Positions 46,549 through 55,406 are shown, numbered from the stretch's first letter. The stretch: DNA of 64,000 nucleotides from Luteimonas sp. MC1572 (GCF_016615815.1 NZ_CP067112.1:2542001-2606000); one strand, 5' to 3'. Numbers and translations are program-made. The notes: generated from the letters alone by a model not told the origin.

Positions 46549-46875
46549 CTAGACTCCGCCGGCGGTCCGACGCCTGCCGAACAGCCGCATGCGCACGAAG
46601 AACGCGAGCGTCATCACCGCCAGGAACACGCCGTAGCCCACCGCGGTGGCGAGGATCTGGTGCCACATGCGGCCATGGCTGCTGTCGGCGGTGGCATGCG
46701 CCCAGTACAGGCTGGCGACGAACGCCGCGACCGCGAGCAGCAGCGACGCGATGTCGAACAGCCGCCGGCCGACACCGCGCGGCTGCCGCGGATACACCCA
46801 GAACAGCACCGCGAGGATCAGGAACCACGGCAGGAACAGGATCAGCGCCAGGTTCATTTCCACCAGTGCAGTCAT
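46549..46875 (-). CDS. Small three-TM membrane protein
   Basis: 108-residue protein with TM segments at about 7-28 (NLALILFLPWFLILAVLFWV), 40-60 (FDIASLLLAVAAFVASLYWA) and 72-93 (ILATAVGYGVFLAVMTLAFF), and a basic C-terminus (RMRLFGRRR). No known function recognised. ATG overlaps the trpS stop by four bases (ATGA), and the metallo-hydrolase starts four bases after its stop. An internal ATG at 46857 is an alternative start. Confidence 0.8.
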   Translation of the reverse strand: MTALVEMNLALILFLPWFLILAVLFWVYPRQPRGVGRRLFDIASLLLAVAAFVASLYWAHATADSSHGRMWHQILATAVGYGVFLAVMTLAFFVRMRLFGRRRTAGGV

Positions 46876-48209
46876 GCCGCATCTTCCGCGAAGCGCGCGA
46901 GCGCGGCGCGCAGCGCGTCGCCATCGACATCGGTGCCGAGCATGCCCACGTCGACCTCGCCCAGGCGCACGCGGCCGTCATCGGCCACCAGCAGGACGCC
47001 ATCGCCGGACTTGAGGCGCGCGACCAGCTGGCCGGCGTCGCGCGGCGAAGCGAAGCCGTCGCCCTGCAGCAGCAGCCGCTCGCCATCGACCAGCTTGAAG
47101 TGGAAGCGGCCGTCGGCCTCGCGGTACTGCTTGAACACCGGCGGCGCCGCGGCGGCGGCAGCCGCATGCTCCGCCGTCGTGTCGAGCGCGGACAGGTCAC
47201 GCAGCCCGACCGCATGCCGCAGGCGCGCGACGAACGGCGCCGCGTGCCGCTCACGCAGGCGCGCGGCACCCGCGCGCAGCGTGCGCTCGATGGCCGCCGG
47301 GTCGGCCATCAGCGCTTCATAGCGCGCGCGCAGCGGTGCGATCTCGGCGTCGATGCGTTCGAACAGGCGCTCCTTGGCCTCGCCCCAGGCGATGCCGTCG
47401 GCGAAGGCCTGGCGCATGGCCGCGGTCTCCGCGTCGCTCGCGAACGCCTGGTAGAGCTGGAACAGGGCCGAGCCCCCGGTGTCCTTGGCTTCGCCGGGCG
47501 CACGCGAATCGGTGACGATCGAAAAGATCAGCTTGCGCAGCTCGGCTCGCGGCGCGAACAGCGGGATGGTGTTGTCGTAGCTCTTGGACATCTTGCGGCC
47601 GTCGAGGCCTGGCAACGTGGCCACCTGCTCCTCCACCACGGCTTCCGGCAGCACGAAATACGGCTCGGCGCCCGGCGTGGCGTACAGGTGGTTGAAGCGC
47701 TGGCCGAAGTCACGCGCCATTTCGATGTGCTGCACCTGGTCGCGCCCCACCGGCACCTTGTGCGCGTTGAAGATCAGGATGTCCGCGGCCATCAGCACCG
47801 GGTACATGAACAGCCCGGCATTGATGCCGGCATCGTCGTCGGCGCCGTCCTCGCGGTTGCGGTCCACGGCGGCCTTGTAGGCGTGCGCGCGGTTCAGCAG
47901 CCCCTTGCCCGCGACGCAGGTCAGGAGCCAGGTCAGTTCGGTGGTCTCCGGCACGTCGGACTGGCGGTAGAACCAGACCCGGTCGGGCTCCAGGCCACAG
48001 GCCAGCCAGCTGGCGGCGATCTCCAGCGTCGAGCGCTGTACGCGCAGCGGATCCTGCGTGCTGATCAGCGCGTGGTAGTCCGCAAGGAAGAAGAAGCTCT
48101 CCACGCCGGGCGCGCCACTGGCGGCGACGGCCGGGCGGATGGCGCCGACATAATTGCCGAGGTGCGGCACGCCGGTGGGCTTGATGCCAGTAAGGACGCG
48201 GAGGCTCAT
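46872..48209 (-). CDS. trpS: Tryptophan--tRNA ligase with extra C-terminal domain
   Basis: 445-residue class I synthetase that charges tRNA-Trp. The HIGH-like motif is TGIKPTGVPHLGNYVGAIRP near residue 10, and KMSKSYDN stands near 200. Family members are usually about 330-350 residues. The additional ~95 C-terminal residues follow an Ala-rich linker (HAAAAAAAPP) and read FKQYREADGRFHFKLVDGER, then GFASPRDAGQLVARLKSGDG, which resembles the small YegP/DUF1508 fold. That fusion assignment is my inference. Downstream genes overlap or abut. Confidence 0.95.
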   Translation of the reverse strand: MSLRVLTGIKPTGVPHLGNYVGAIRPAVAASGAPGVESFFFLADYHALISTQDPLRVQRSTLEIAASWLACGLEPDRVWFYRQSDVPETTELTWLLTCVAGKGLLNRAHAYKAAVDRNREDGADDDAGINAGLFMYPVLMAADILIFNAHKVPVGRDQVQHIEMARDFGQRFNHLYATPGAEPYFVLPEAVVEEQVATLPGLDGRKMSKSYDNTIPLFAPRAELRKLIFSIVTDSRAPGEAKDTGGSALFQLYQAFASDAETAAMRQAFADGIAWGEAKERLFERIDAEIAPLRARYEALMADPAAIERTLRAGAARLRERHAAPFVARLRHAVGLRDLSALDTTAEHAAAAAAAPPVFKQYREADGRFHFKLVDGERLLLQGDGFASPRDAGQLVARLKSGDGVLLVADDGRVRLGEVDVGMLGTDVDGDALRAALARFAEDAA

Positions 48210-48237
48210 TCAACGGCCAGGCTGGGAACGGTCCGCC

Positions 48238-48243
48238 ATTTTA
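48238..48243 (-). promoter_or_regulatory. -10 hexamer TAAAAT of trpS
   Basis: Minus strand GCTAAAATGG, 28 bases before the trpS ATG. Same context as before the methyltransferase-like gene at 7619. Confidence 0.5.
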
Positions 48244-48279
48244 GCCCGCGATGCGGCGCGTGCCCCGCCGCACGAAGAA

Positions 48280-48303
48280 ACGGGCCGGCGATTGCCGGCC
48301 CGT
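48280..48303 (-). terminator. Intrinsic terminator of the CsbD gene
   Basis: On the minus strand ACGGGCCGGC, loop AATC, GCCGGCCCGT, then TTCTTC. A 10-bp stem 48 bp past the stop. Confidence 0.88.
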
Positions 48304-48351
48304 CGGTCCAGGTCGCGCCCCGCGCATCAGTGGCGAGGCACCGCGGCTGGA

Positions 48352-48552
48352 TCAGTGCAGCGACTTCTCGAAGTCACGGACTTCGCGCTCGGCACGCTCC
48401 TGCTCCCAGCCGTACTGCTCCTGCAGCTTGCCGGCCAGGTACTTGCTGTCGCCCTTGGCCACGTCGAATACGTCGTCGGTCAGGTCGCCCCACTTGGCCT
48501 GCGCCTGTCCCTTCAGCTGCGTCCACTTGCCGGCGATGATGTCCTTGTTCAT
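48352..48552 (-). CDS. CsbD-family stress protein
   Basis: 66-residue hydrophilic protein. It starts [20 protein letters not shown] and continues [20 protein letters not shown], the typical CsbD pattern (IxGKWxQLKGxxKxxWGxLTDD). CsbD genes are general-stress induced in Bacillus; molecular role unknown. ATG 48552 (AAGGTG upstream) gives the family's standard start. Monocistronic with its own terminator. Confidence 0.92.
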   Translation of the reverse strand: MNKDIIAGKWTQLKGQAQAKWGDLTDDVFDVAKGDSKYLAGKLQEQYGWEQERAEREVRDFEKSLH

Positions 48553-48717
48553 GCGATACACCTTCTGTTGCATGGGGGAATGCGATCGCCGCACCGCGGC
48601 GGATCACGCAAGCATCCTGCCGCATCGCGCGTCCCCGTCCGGTCAAGGTTTCGTTGCGCGCTCTTTCACACCGATGAAGGGTTCAGGCCGCAGGCCGCGA
48701 CGCGACGTGCGCGCAAC

Positions 48718-48745
48718 AAAAAGGCCGGCACATGGCCGGCCTTTT
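48718..48745. terminator. Terminator after the entericidin-like gene
   Basis: AAAAAGGCCGGC, loop ACATG, GCCGGCCTTTT: a symmetric hairpin with A-run and T-run, working in both directions. It lies 30 bp past the entericidin-like stop. Confidence 0.9.
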
Positions 48746-48774
48746 CGCACCCCGGAACAGCGGGTGGGGCAAAC

Positions 48775-48930
48775 TCAGCGCGGGTCGGTGGCGCCGGTGT
48801 CCTCGGCGGCATCCTCGACCTTCTCGCCGACCTTCTGCACGTCCTTGCCGGCACCCTTGACGGTGTTGCAGGCAGACAGGAAACCAACCGAGAACATGGC
48901 GAGCAGCATCAGGGCGAACAAACGCTTCAT
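48775..48930 (-). CDS. Entericidin EcnA/B-family small lipoprotein
   Basis: 51-residue protein: MKRLFALMLLAMFSVGFLSA then Cys21 in the lipobox LSAC. The mature part (NTVKGAGKDVQKVGEKVEDA) is the helical entericidin pattern. In E. coli entericidins form an antidote/toxin lipoprotein pair; only one gene is present here. AAGGAGATTC precedes the ATG. Mature protein is about 31 residues and lies at the membrane. Confidence 0.9.
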   Translation of the reverse strand: MKRLFALMLLAMFSVGFLSACNTVKGAGKDVQKVGEKVEDAAEDTGATDPR

Positions 48931-49084
48931 ATGAATCTCCTTCGGGTCGTGGGCCGCGGGACTGGTCCGCTGGCGCAGGGTGCATGAGACCCCACCAAGG
49001 CGTGAAAGGAGCGTGCATTCACCGCCCTCGACGTCGCGCGACGCTGCAGTGGAAGGAATGCATTCAGTTTGCCGATGCGCGCGA

Positions 49085-50008
49085 TCATTCGCGCATCAGG
49101 GTGGACTTTCCGAACAGGCTCTCCACCAGGTCCACCGCGAGCTTCGCGGTCCTGTTGCGGATATCGAGCGCGGGATTGACCTCGACGATATCCAGCGAGC
49201 CCAGTCGTCCACTGTCGGCGATCATTTCCATCAGCAGCTGCGCCTCGCGGTAGTTCACCCCGCCCGGCACGCGCGTGCCGGTGCCCGGCGCGATCGACGG
49301 GTCCAGGACATCGACGTCGAAGCTGACGTGGAGGTGGGTGTCCGCGCCGATGCCGTCGAGGGCCTCCTCGACGACGCGCTTCATGCCGACTTCGTCGATG
49401 TAGCGCATGTCGTAGATGTCGAGGCCATGGTCGCGCACCAGCCGCTTCTCGCCGGTGTCGACCGAGCGGATGCCGATCTGGCGCACCTCGCCCGGGCTGA
49501 TCGCCGGTGCATCGCCGCCGAGCCGGGTCAGGACATCCGGCCCCATGCCGCACAGGCAGGCCACCGGCATGCCGTGCACGTTGCCCGAGGGGGTGATGGC
49601 ACTGGTGTTGAAGTCGGCGTGCGCGTCGAGCCAGAGCACGCGCAGGTGCTTGCCCTGCTCGCGGCAGTGGCGGGCGACCGCGGTGATCGAGCCGATTGCC
49701 AGGCAATGATCGCCACCCAGCATCACCGGCATCCGCCCGGCGGCGAGTTCGGCGGCGCTGGCGGCCATCACCGCGCGGTTCCATTCGACCACTTCATCCA
49801 GGTGACGGTAGCCCGCGTCCGGCGGCAGCCACGGGTTGCGCGGCCCGGCCAGGTCGCCGCGGTCGACCACGTCGACCCCGCGTGCGTGCAGGGCTTCGAC
49901 CAGCCCGGCGACGCGCAGGGTCTCGGGACCCATCGACGCTCCGCGCGTGCCGGCACCGATGTCGGTGGGCACTCCGAAGATGGAGACGCGCTGCGGTGCG
50001 ATGGGCAT
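49085..50008 (-). CDS. rocF: Arginase
   Basis: 307-residue Mn2+-dependent ureohydrolase that splits L-arginine to ornithine and urea. The three metal motifs are present: MLGGDHCLAIGS near residue 95, WLDAHADFNT near 120, and SFDVDVLDPSIAPGTGTRVP near 225. The start is ATG 50008 (GGAG eight bases upstream); the in-frame ATG at 50038 would add ten residues. Length and VPTDIGAGTRGASMGPETLR at the N-terminus fit arginase rather than agmatinase. No urease or ornithine genes nearby. Confidence 0.95.
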   Translation of the reverse strand: MPIAPQRVSIFGVPTDIGAGTRGASMGPETLRVAGLVEALHARGVDVVDRGDLAGPRNPWLPPDAGYRHLDEVVEWNRAVMAASAAELAAGRMPVMLGGDHCLAIGSITAVARHCREQGKHLRVLWLDAHADFNTSAITPSGNVHGMPVACLCGMGPDVLTRLGGDAPAISPGEVRQIGIRSVDTGEKRLVRDHGLDIYDMRYIDEVGMKRVVEEALDGIGADTHLHVSFDVDVLDPSIAPGTGTRVPGGVNYREAQLLMEMIADSGRLGSLDIVEVNPALDIRNRTAKLAVDLVESLFGKSTLMRE

Positions 50009-50079
50009 GGACCACTCCAGGACGACGGATGCGGCCATGATCCTGCAGGCGCGCGCCGGGGTCCATGCGCGCGTCGTGA

Positions 50080-50155
50080 TGGTGCCGGCACCCGGGTTCG
50101 AACTGGGGACCTACCGCTTACAAGGCGGTTGCTCTACCAACTGAGCTATGCCGGC
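50080..50155 (-). tRNA. tRNA-Thr (anticodon TGT)
   Basis: Minus strand begins GCCGGCATAGCTCAG, has TTGGTAGAGC (D arm), anticodon stem ACCGC / GCGGT with loop CTTGTAA (anticodon TGT, reads ACA), T arm with GTTCGAAC, and acceptor end TGCCGGC-ACCA with encoded CCA. 76 nt in all. Confidence 0.96.
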
Positions 50156-50188
50156 AACGTGCCGCGCCCGCGGGGCGCGCGCGGCATT

Positions 50189-51046
50189 CTAGCCTGCCGC
50201 GCCACCGGCGATGAAAGTGGCGCAGTCCAGGTCGGTCACGCGGGCGGCGCCGCCCGCACCGCGCGCGGCCGCGGCGTCGAAGCCTGCACCTGCGGCGACG
50301 TCCAGCCAGTGCCGGGTGCTGGTGTCGCCGAGGGGCTGCGCCTGCACCGGGAATCCGGCGCTGCGCAGCGATGCCTCGCGGCGGCGCGCCGCGGATTCGC
50401 TGCCGTAGCGGCCCAGGGCGATCGAGTTGGCATCGTCGCCCGCCGGCACCACCAGGAGATCGTCGAACCCGGCTTCGCGGATGCGTGCCGCGAGCGCGTC
50501 CGCGGCGGCGCGGTCGGCCTGCGGCGGGATGACCACGCGCCAGCCGCGCGGCGATTCGACCACGTCGCGCACCCGCATCCGCTGCGCGCCGAGCGGCTGC
50601 AGCGCGGCACGCGCGGCAGCCACCGACCCGGCGTCGCTGAAGGGACCGAACGACATGCAGCGCAGCGACGCGGGGGACGCCGGCGCCCGCACCGCGGCGG
50701 GAACCGCCGCCACGGCGACGGGCGTACCGCCATCCGCGGCGCCTGCATGGCTGCCGGCTTCGCCATTCGACGCGCCGCCTGCCGACGCGTCGAGGGCGAT
50801 CACGCCGGCCTCGCGCGCCTGCGCCGCAACCGCGGCGTCGCCGTCGGCCGCCGCGTCATCGGCGACGGGACCCGCGCCCGCCGTGTCCTGCCGGGCATCC
50901 ACGGCCTCACCGAGCAGCTGCAGGCGCGGCACATCGGCAGGCTGCACCCAGCGTGTCGGCGGCAGCGGCTCGGGACGCAGCAGCCACCACGTCGCGACGC
51001 CGAAGTTGAGCATGAGCAGGAGGACGACGAGGGCGCGCGCGGGCAT
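50189..51046 (-). CDS. SPOR-domain membrane-anchored protein
   Basis: 285-residue protein with one N-terminal TM (ALVVLLLMLNFGVATWWLLR) and a periplasmic Ala-rich linker to about residue 125. Two SPOR-like segments follow: SFGPFSDAGSVAAARAAL near 135 and SIALGRYGSESAARRREASL near 210, linked by WRVVIPPQADRAAADALAAR. SPOR domains bind denuded peptidoglycan, often at the septum. Starts nine bases after coaX, so it is probably the third gene of a birA-coaX-SPOR operon. That gene order is seen in related genomes. Confidence 0.85.
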   Translation of the reverse strand: MPARALVVLLLMLNFGVATWWLLRPEPLPPTRWVQPADVPRLQLLGEAVDARQDTAGAGPVADDAAADGDAAVAAQAREAGVIALDASAGGASNGEAGSHAGAADGGTPVAVAAVPAAVRAPASPASLRCMSFGPFSDAGSVAAARAALQPLGAQRMRVRDVVESPRGWRVVIPPQADRAAADALAARIREAGFDDLLVVPAGDDANSIALGRYGSESAARRREASLRSAGFPVQAQPLGDTSTRHWLDVAAGAGFDAAAARGAGGAARVTDLDCATFIAGGAAG

Positions 51047-51055
51047 GGCTGGATT

Positions 51056-51799
51056 CTAGCCTGCGACCGAAGGGCGTCGCGCCAGGCGCGCGAGGCCTTC
51101 GATCACCAGCGACGGCGCATGCGTCGCGGCGGCGAGGTGCGGCAGCAGCGCCGCGGCGCCACCGCCATGCAGCCAGGTGCGCGGGACTTCGCCGGCCAGC
51201 GCCGCGGCTTCGCGCAGGCTGCGTTCCACCAGGCCAAGCGCCGCGCCCAGGCAGCCGGACGCGAGCGCCGCGTCGGTATCGACGCCGAACTCCGCGTAGT
51301 CGCCGCCGGCACGCGGCAGGTGCGGCGCACGCGCGTGCAGCGCCTCGCGCATCAGCTCGGGCGACGGCGCGATGCGGCCGCCGCGATGGCGGCCATCGCC
51401 ATCGACCAGATCCACGGTGAGCGCCGTGCCCACACCCACCACCAGCGACCAGCCCGGCGCGCGCGCATGCGCCGCCACCATCGCCAGCGCGCGGTCGATG
51501 CCGAGCCGCGCGGGCTCCGGATAGGCGATGCGCACCCCGCCCATCTCGCGCTGCACCGTGGCCTGGACCACGCGCAGCGCGCGCGGCGCCAACGCCTGCA
51601 GCAGCCGCGCGCGCAGCGCCGGCGGCCCGACGCTGGCCACCCAGGCGACATCGATGCGCGGCGGCAGCGCCGCCAGCCAGCCGTCGGCGAACGCTTCGCC
51701 GTCGTGGCTCACGGCGATCGTCTCGCCAAGCCCGGCAGCCGACGCCAGTGGCGCGTGCTTGAGCCGGGTATTGCCGAGGTCGAACAGCCAGTCGCTCAT
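51056..51799 (-). CDS. coaX: Type III pantothenate kinase
   Basis: 247-residue ASKHA-fold enzyme, first step of CoA synthesis. Nucleotide loop: WLFDLGNTRLKH near residue 3 (DxGNTxxK). Substrate/catalytic block: YPEPARLGIDRALAMVAAHA (GxDR) near 92. Second loop: LVVGVGTALTVDLVDGDG near 118, then GGRIAPSPELMREALHARAP. Start ATG 51799 forms ATGA with the birA stop. Confidence 0.95.
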   Translation of the reverse strand: MSDWLFDLGNTRLKHAPLASAAGLGETIAVSHDGEAFADGWLAALPPRIDVAWVASVGPPALRARLLQALAPRALRVVQATVQREMGGVRIAYPEPARLGIDRALAMVAAHARAPGWSLVVGVGTALTVDLVDGDGRHRGGRIAPSPELMREALHARAPHLPRAGGDYAEFGVDTDAALASGCLGAALGLVERSLREAAALAGEVPRTWLHGGGAAALLPHLAAATHAPSLVIEGLARLARRPSVAG

Positions 51800-52836
51800 G
51801 CCGCGGCCATGCGCGCACGCAGGCTGGCTTCGCCGGCGTGGAAGCGACGCTCGTCGCCGCCGACCTCCACGCGCAGCGCGCCGTCGTCCGCCAGGCCGAG
51901 CGCGCGGCCGCTGTGCACGCCATCGCCGGCATGGATGTCGACCTCGTGGCCGACCAGCGCATCGCAGGCCGCATGCCGGGCCAGGAACGGCGCCAGGCCG
52001 TCGCGATCGAACAGGTCCAACGCCGGCAGCAGGTGTGCGAGCAGCATGGCGGCGAACGCATCCCGGGTTGGAGGCGCCGCATGCGGCAGCGCCGCCAGGT
52101 CGCACCAGGGCTGGTCGATCGCAGCCGCGGCGCCGGCAGGCATGCGCAGGTTGAGGCCCAGGCCGACCACCGCACGCACCGGCCCGGCGTGCTCGCCACC
52201 GCCTTCGACCAGCAGGCCGCCAAGCTTGCGCAGCGCAAGCGCGGCTTCGTCCACCACCACCAGGTCGTTGGGCCACTTGAGGCGCACCGTGCGGTAGCCG
52301 AGCGCATGCAGGGCCTCGACCGCCGCCACGCCGGCGACCAGGCTCAGGCCGCCGAGGCGCGCCAGGCCGCCGTCGAAGCGGCGCGCCAGCGACAGGTACA
52401 GGTTGGCTGCCAGCGGCGACGCCCAGCTGCGACCGCGCCGGCCGCGCCCCCCGGTCTGGCGCTCGGCGAGCAGCACGTCCACGCCGCTGGCCGGCGTGTC
52501 GCGACGCAGCAATTCGGCGTTGGTCGAGTCAAGCGACCAGGCCACCTCGAGCGCGGCCACGCCGGCGCGCACGGCGTCGGGGAGGCGCGCCAGGATCGCC
52601 CCGGCATCCAGCAGCTGCAGCGGCGCATCCAGCGCGTAGCCGCGGCCCGGCCGCGCGCTGATCGCCACGCCGGCGGCGCGCAGGGCCTCGATGCGCTTCC
52701 ACACCGCGGCGCGGGTCTGGCCGCTTTCACGCGCCAGCACGTCGCCAGGCACCGGCCCGTCCTGCAGGCGCAGCAGCAGCGCGCGCTCGGGGCTGGTGTC
52801 TTCACAAGCGGGGCGGGACAGGCGGGATACGGTCAT
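51796..52836 (-). CDS. birA: Biotin--[acetyl-CoA-carboxylase] ligase / biotin repressor BirA
   Basis: 346-residue bifunctional BirA. The N-terminal winged helix (about 20-75) has LARESGQTRAAVWKRIEALR, so a repressor function is likely kept. The ligase core holds DSTNAELLRR, the biotinyl-AMP loop RQTGGRGRRGRSWASP near 150, and KWPNDLVV near 205. A short C-terminal domain ends it. Start ATG 52836, six bases after CATAAT. First gene of the operon with coaX. Confidence 0.95.
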   Translation of the reverse strand: MTVSRLSRPACEDTSPERALLLRLQDGPVPGDVLARESGQTRAAVWKRIEALRAAGVAISARPGRGYALDAPLQLLDAGAILARLPDAVRAGVAALEVAWSLDSTNAELLRRDTPASGVDVLLAERQTGGRGRRGRSWASPLAANLYLSLARRFDGGLARLGGLSLVAGVAAVEALHALGYRTVRLKWPNDLVVVDEAALALRKLGGLLVEGGGEHAGPVRAVVGLGLNLRMPAGAAAAIDQPWCDLAALPHAAPPTRDAFAAMLLAHLLPALDLFDRDGLAPFLARHAACDALVGHEVDIHAGDGVHSGRALGLADDGALRVEVGGDERRFHAGEASLRARMAAA

Positions 52837-52842
52837 GCGTCG

Positions 52843-52848
52843 ATTATG
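52843..52848 (-). promoter_or_regulatory. -10 hexamer CATAAT directly before birA
   Basis: Minus strand CATAAT, six bases, then the birA ATG. Expected start on the initiation codon; no SD. Candidate leaderless mRNA. Confidence 0.45.
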
Positions 52849-52952
52849 GTGGCCGTGCCGCGTGCTGCAACGCCGGTATGCAACCGTCCTCCGGCCTGGC
52901 GCATCCCATGTATGATCCGGGTCTCGACCCGCCACCGTGCAGGCCTGCCGCC

Positions 52953-53222
52953 ATGTCCGTCCGAACCGCGCTTCTGGTGATGACCATTGCCCTGCCGCTG
53001 CTGGCACTGCCGGCGCAGGCACGCGATGTACGCATGTCCGCCGCAGGTGGTGGTGGAGGCGGCACCGATTGCCCCGGGCAGGCCGAGGACGACGAGGCCG
53101 AAGTCGATCCGACGCGCGCCGGCAAGCGTGCCAGCCGCGACAAGCCGGTCATGACCCGCGGCGCCGAGCCGCAGGTGACGCGTCCGCGCTGGCACAGCTT
53201 CCTGCCGGGGATGTTCCGCTAA
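52953..53222 (+). CDS. Small secreted Gly-rich protein of unknown function
   Basis: 89-residue protein with a Sec signal (MSVRTALLVMTIALPLLALP-AQA). The mature part has a six-Gly run followed by a single Cys (GGGGGGTDCPGQAEDDEAEV), an acidic stretch, then a basic, Arg-rich end (RPRWHSFLPGMFR). No family recognised. It ends nine bases before the mtfA start and is probably cotranscribed with it. Confidence 0.65.
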   Translation: MSVRTALLVMTIALPLLALPAQARDVRMSAAGGGGGGTDCPGQAEDDEAEVDPTRAGKRASRDKPVMTRGAEPQVTRPRWHSFLPGMFR

Positions 53223-53231
53223 AGGCATGGC

Positions 53232-53984
53232 GTGATCAGGCGCCTGTTCCGGCGCCCGCCGCCGGATGTCGATGCATCGCTGTGGCGCGCACTGCGCCGT
53301 GACATTCCGCTGCTGGCCGCGCTCGACGACGAGCGCGCCGACCGCCTGCGCGGCCTGACCGCGCTCTTCCTCCGCGACAAGGTCATCACCCCGCTTGCCG
53401 GCCTCGCGCTCGACGACGCGCTGCGCGCGACCCTCGCCGCGCTGTGCTGCCTGCCGCTGCTCGAATTCGGCGCCGAAGGCCTGCATGGCTGGGCGCAGGT
53501 GCTGGTCTACCCCGATGCCTTCCGCGTCGACCGCCGCCACGTCGACGCCGCCGGGGTGATGCACGAATGGCAGGACGACCTGGCCGGCGAGTCGTGGGAG
53601 TACGGACCGCTGGTGCTGTCGTGGGCCGATGTCGCCTCCGACCTCGCCAACCCGCGCGAGGGCTACTGCGTGGCGGTGCACGAGATGGTGCACAAGCTCG
53701 ACGCGCTCGACGGCGCGCTGGACGGCACGCCGCCGCTGCCGCGCGCATGGCAACGCGAATGGGCACGGGATTTCCAGCAGGCCTACGACGCGTTCGCGGC
53801 GCGCGTGGACCGCGACGAGGACACCGCCATCGATCCTTACGCCGCCGAGGCGCCGGAAGAGTTCTTCGCAGTCTGCAGCGAGTACCACTTCAGCGACCCC
53901 GTCCTGCTCGAGCGCGAGATGCCGGTGGTGGCCGCGCAACTGCGGCGCCTGTACGGCGCGTCGCCGTTCGCGCCCGTCGCCTGA
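53232..53984 (+). CDS. mtfA: MtfA-family zinc-dependent peptidase
   Basis: 250-residue M90-type metallopeptidase. The HExxH zinc motif is VHEMVHKLDALDG near residue 155, and the C-terminal Glu ligand lies in DPYAAEAPEEFFAVCSEYHF. In E. coli MtfA binds Mlc and affects glucose PTS control; whether that applies to this lineage is unclear. Start is GTG 53232 with AAAGG just upstream. No ATG is available in frame close by. Confidence 0.9.
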   Translation: MIRRLFRRPPPDVDASLWRALRRDIPLLAALDDERADRLRGLTALFLRDKVITPLAGLALDDALRATLAALCCLPLLEFGAEGLHGWAQVLVYPDAFRVDRRHVDAAGVMHEWQDDLAGESWEYGPLVLSWADVASDLANPREGYCVAVHEMVHKLDALDGALDGTPPLPRAWQREWARDFQQAYDAFAARVDRDEDTAIDPYAAEAPEEFFAVCSEYHFSDPVLLEREMPVVAAQLRRLYGASPFAPVA

Positions 53985-53990
53985 CGCGCC

Positions 53991-55406
53991 TTACAGCCCT
54001 GGCGGCAGCCTGACCAGAAAGCGCGCCCCGCCCAGCTCCGGCGAGGCGCCGACCTCGAGTTCGCCGCGGTAGCTGCGCACGATGTCCTGCACGATCGACA
54101 GGCCGATGCCGTGGCCATGCACGCGCTCGTCGCCGCGCACCCCGCGCTGCAGCACGTGCGCGATGCGCTCGGGCGGGATGCCCGGACCGTCGTCGTCCAC
54201 GGCGACCACCAGGCCCGGGCGACGGTTGGCGGCGGTGGCCCCGGGCGTGACGGTGAGCAGCACGCGCGAGCCCGCCCACTTGAAAGCGTTTTCCAGCAGG
54301 TTGCCGAGGAGCTCCTGCAGGTCGCCGACCTCGCCGTGGAAGCGCGCAGCGCTATCGATCTCGAATTCGCAGATCGTGCCCTTTGCGGCATAGATCTTCT
54401 CCAGGCCGCGGACGATCTGCTCCGCGTGGGGCTCGATCTCGACCGGCGCCGCGAACAGCTTGTGGCCGCCAGCCGCGCCGCGGCCCAGCTGGTAGGTGAC
54501 CAGGTCGTTCATGCGCCGCACCTGCATCGCGACTTCGTCGCGCAGCTCGTCATGGCTGGCATCGTTTTCCAGCCGCGAACGCAGCACCGCCAGCGGCGTC
54601 TTCAGGCTGTGCGCGAGGTCGGCCATGGTGTTGCGCTGCTGCTCCAGGTTCTCGCGCTCGCTCTCCACCAGCGCGTTGATGCTGTCGGTCAGGGGCTCGA
54701 GCTCGCGCGGGTGCAGCTCGCTCATGCGGTGCGCCTGCCCGCGCTGCACGCGCTTGAGCTCGGCGACCACCTTGCGCAGCGGCCACAGGCTCCAGCGCAG
54801 CACCAGGCCCTGCAGCAGCAGCAGGATCACGCCGGCAATGCCGAGGTAGCGCCACAGCGCGGCGCGGAACACGCGCACCTGGCGCGGCAGCGTGCCGGCG
54901 TCCTCCATGATGTAGATGGCGTACGGGAATTCCGCATCGGGCCCGCGACTCGCGTCGACCAGCCCGATACCGAAGCGGAACACCTCGCCCGGCTGGCCGT
55001 CGCTGCGGGTGATCGCCAACGGACCCTCGAAGCGCTCCTCGAGCGGATCGAGCATGACGGCTTCGGGCAACTGCGGGCCGCGGGCCGAGCCGGAGCTCCA
55101 GCTGTCGTTGGGCAGCACGATCTCGGCGTAAAGGCCACTGCCGGGGCGGTCGAAACGGCCATCCGGGGGCACGTACGGCGCGATCAGCGAACCGTCGCGG
55201 GCGAACTCGGTGGCGCCGGCGTACGCGTAGGCATAGCTTTTCAGGCGTTCGCGCAGGCCTTCGCCGGCCACGTCGACGAACGCGCGGTCAAGCGCGAAGC
55301 CGGCCAGCGCCAGGAACGCCAGCAGGCCCATGCTCGCGGCCAGCAGCTGGCGCGACTGCAGCGAGCGCGGCCGCCAATGCAGTCTCCGATGGCCCGCCTG
55401 CGGCAT
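53991..55406 (-). CDS. phoQ: Sensor histidine kinase (PhoQ-like)
   Basis: 471-residue membrane kinase. TM1 (LLAASMGLLAFLALAGFALD) and TM2 (YLGIAGVILLLLQGLVLRWS, near 195) flank a ~150-residue periplasmic sensor domain. HAMP-like linker follows; the H-box is TMADLAHSLKTPLAVLRSRL near 262. N, D/G and G2 boxes of the ATPase: LLGNLLENAFKWAG, VDDDGPGIPPERIAHVLQRG, and VHGHGIGLSIVQDIV. Follows phoP by 49 bp containing a 9-bp GC hairpin. The sensor domain is shorter on acidic residues than E. coli PhoQ, so the signal is uncertain. Confidence 0.92.
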   Translation of the reverse strand: MPQAGHRRLHWRPRSLQSRQLLAASMGLLAFLALAGFALDRAFVDVAGEGLRERLKSYAYAYAGATEFARDGSLIAPYVPPDGRFDRPGSGLYAEIVLPNDSWSSGSARGPQLPEAVMLDPLEERFEGPLAITRSDGQPGEVFRFGIGLVDASRGPDAEFPYAIYIMEDAGTLPRQVRVFRAALWRYLGIAGVILLLLQGLVLRWSLWPLRKVVAELKRVQRGQAHRMSELHPRELEPLTDSINALVESERENLEQQRNTMADLAHSLKTPLAVLRSRLENDASHDELRDEVAMQVRRMNDLVTYQLGRGAAGGHKLFAAPVEIEPHAEQIVRGLEKIYAAKGTICEFEIDSAARFHGEVGDLQELLGNLLENAFKWAGSRVLLTVTPGATAANRRPGLVVAVDDDGPGIPPERIAHVLQRGVRGDERVHGHGIGLSIVQDIVRSYRGELEVGASPELGGARFLVRLPPGL

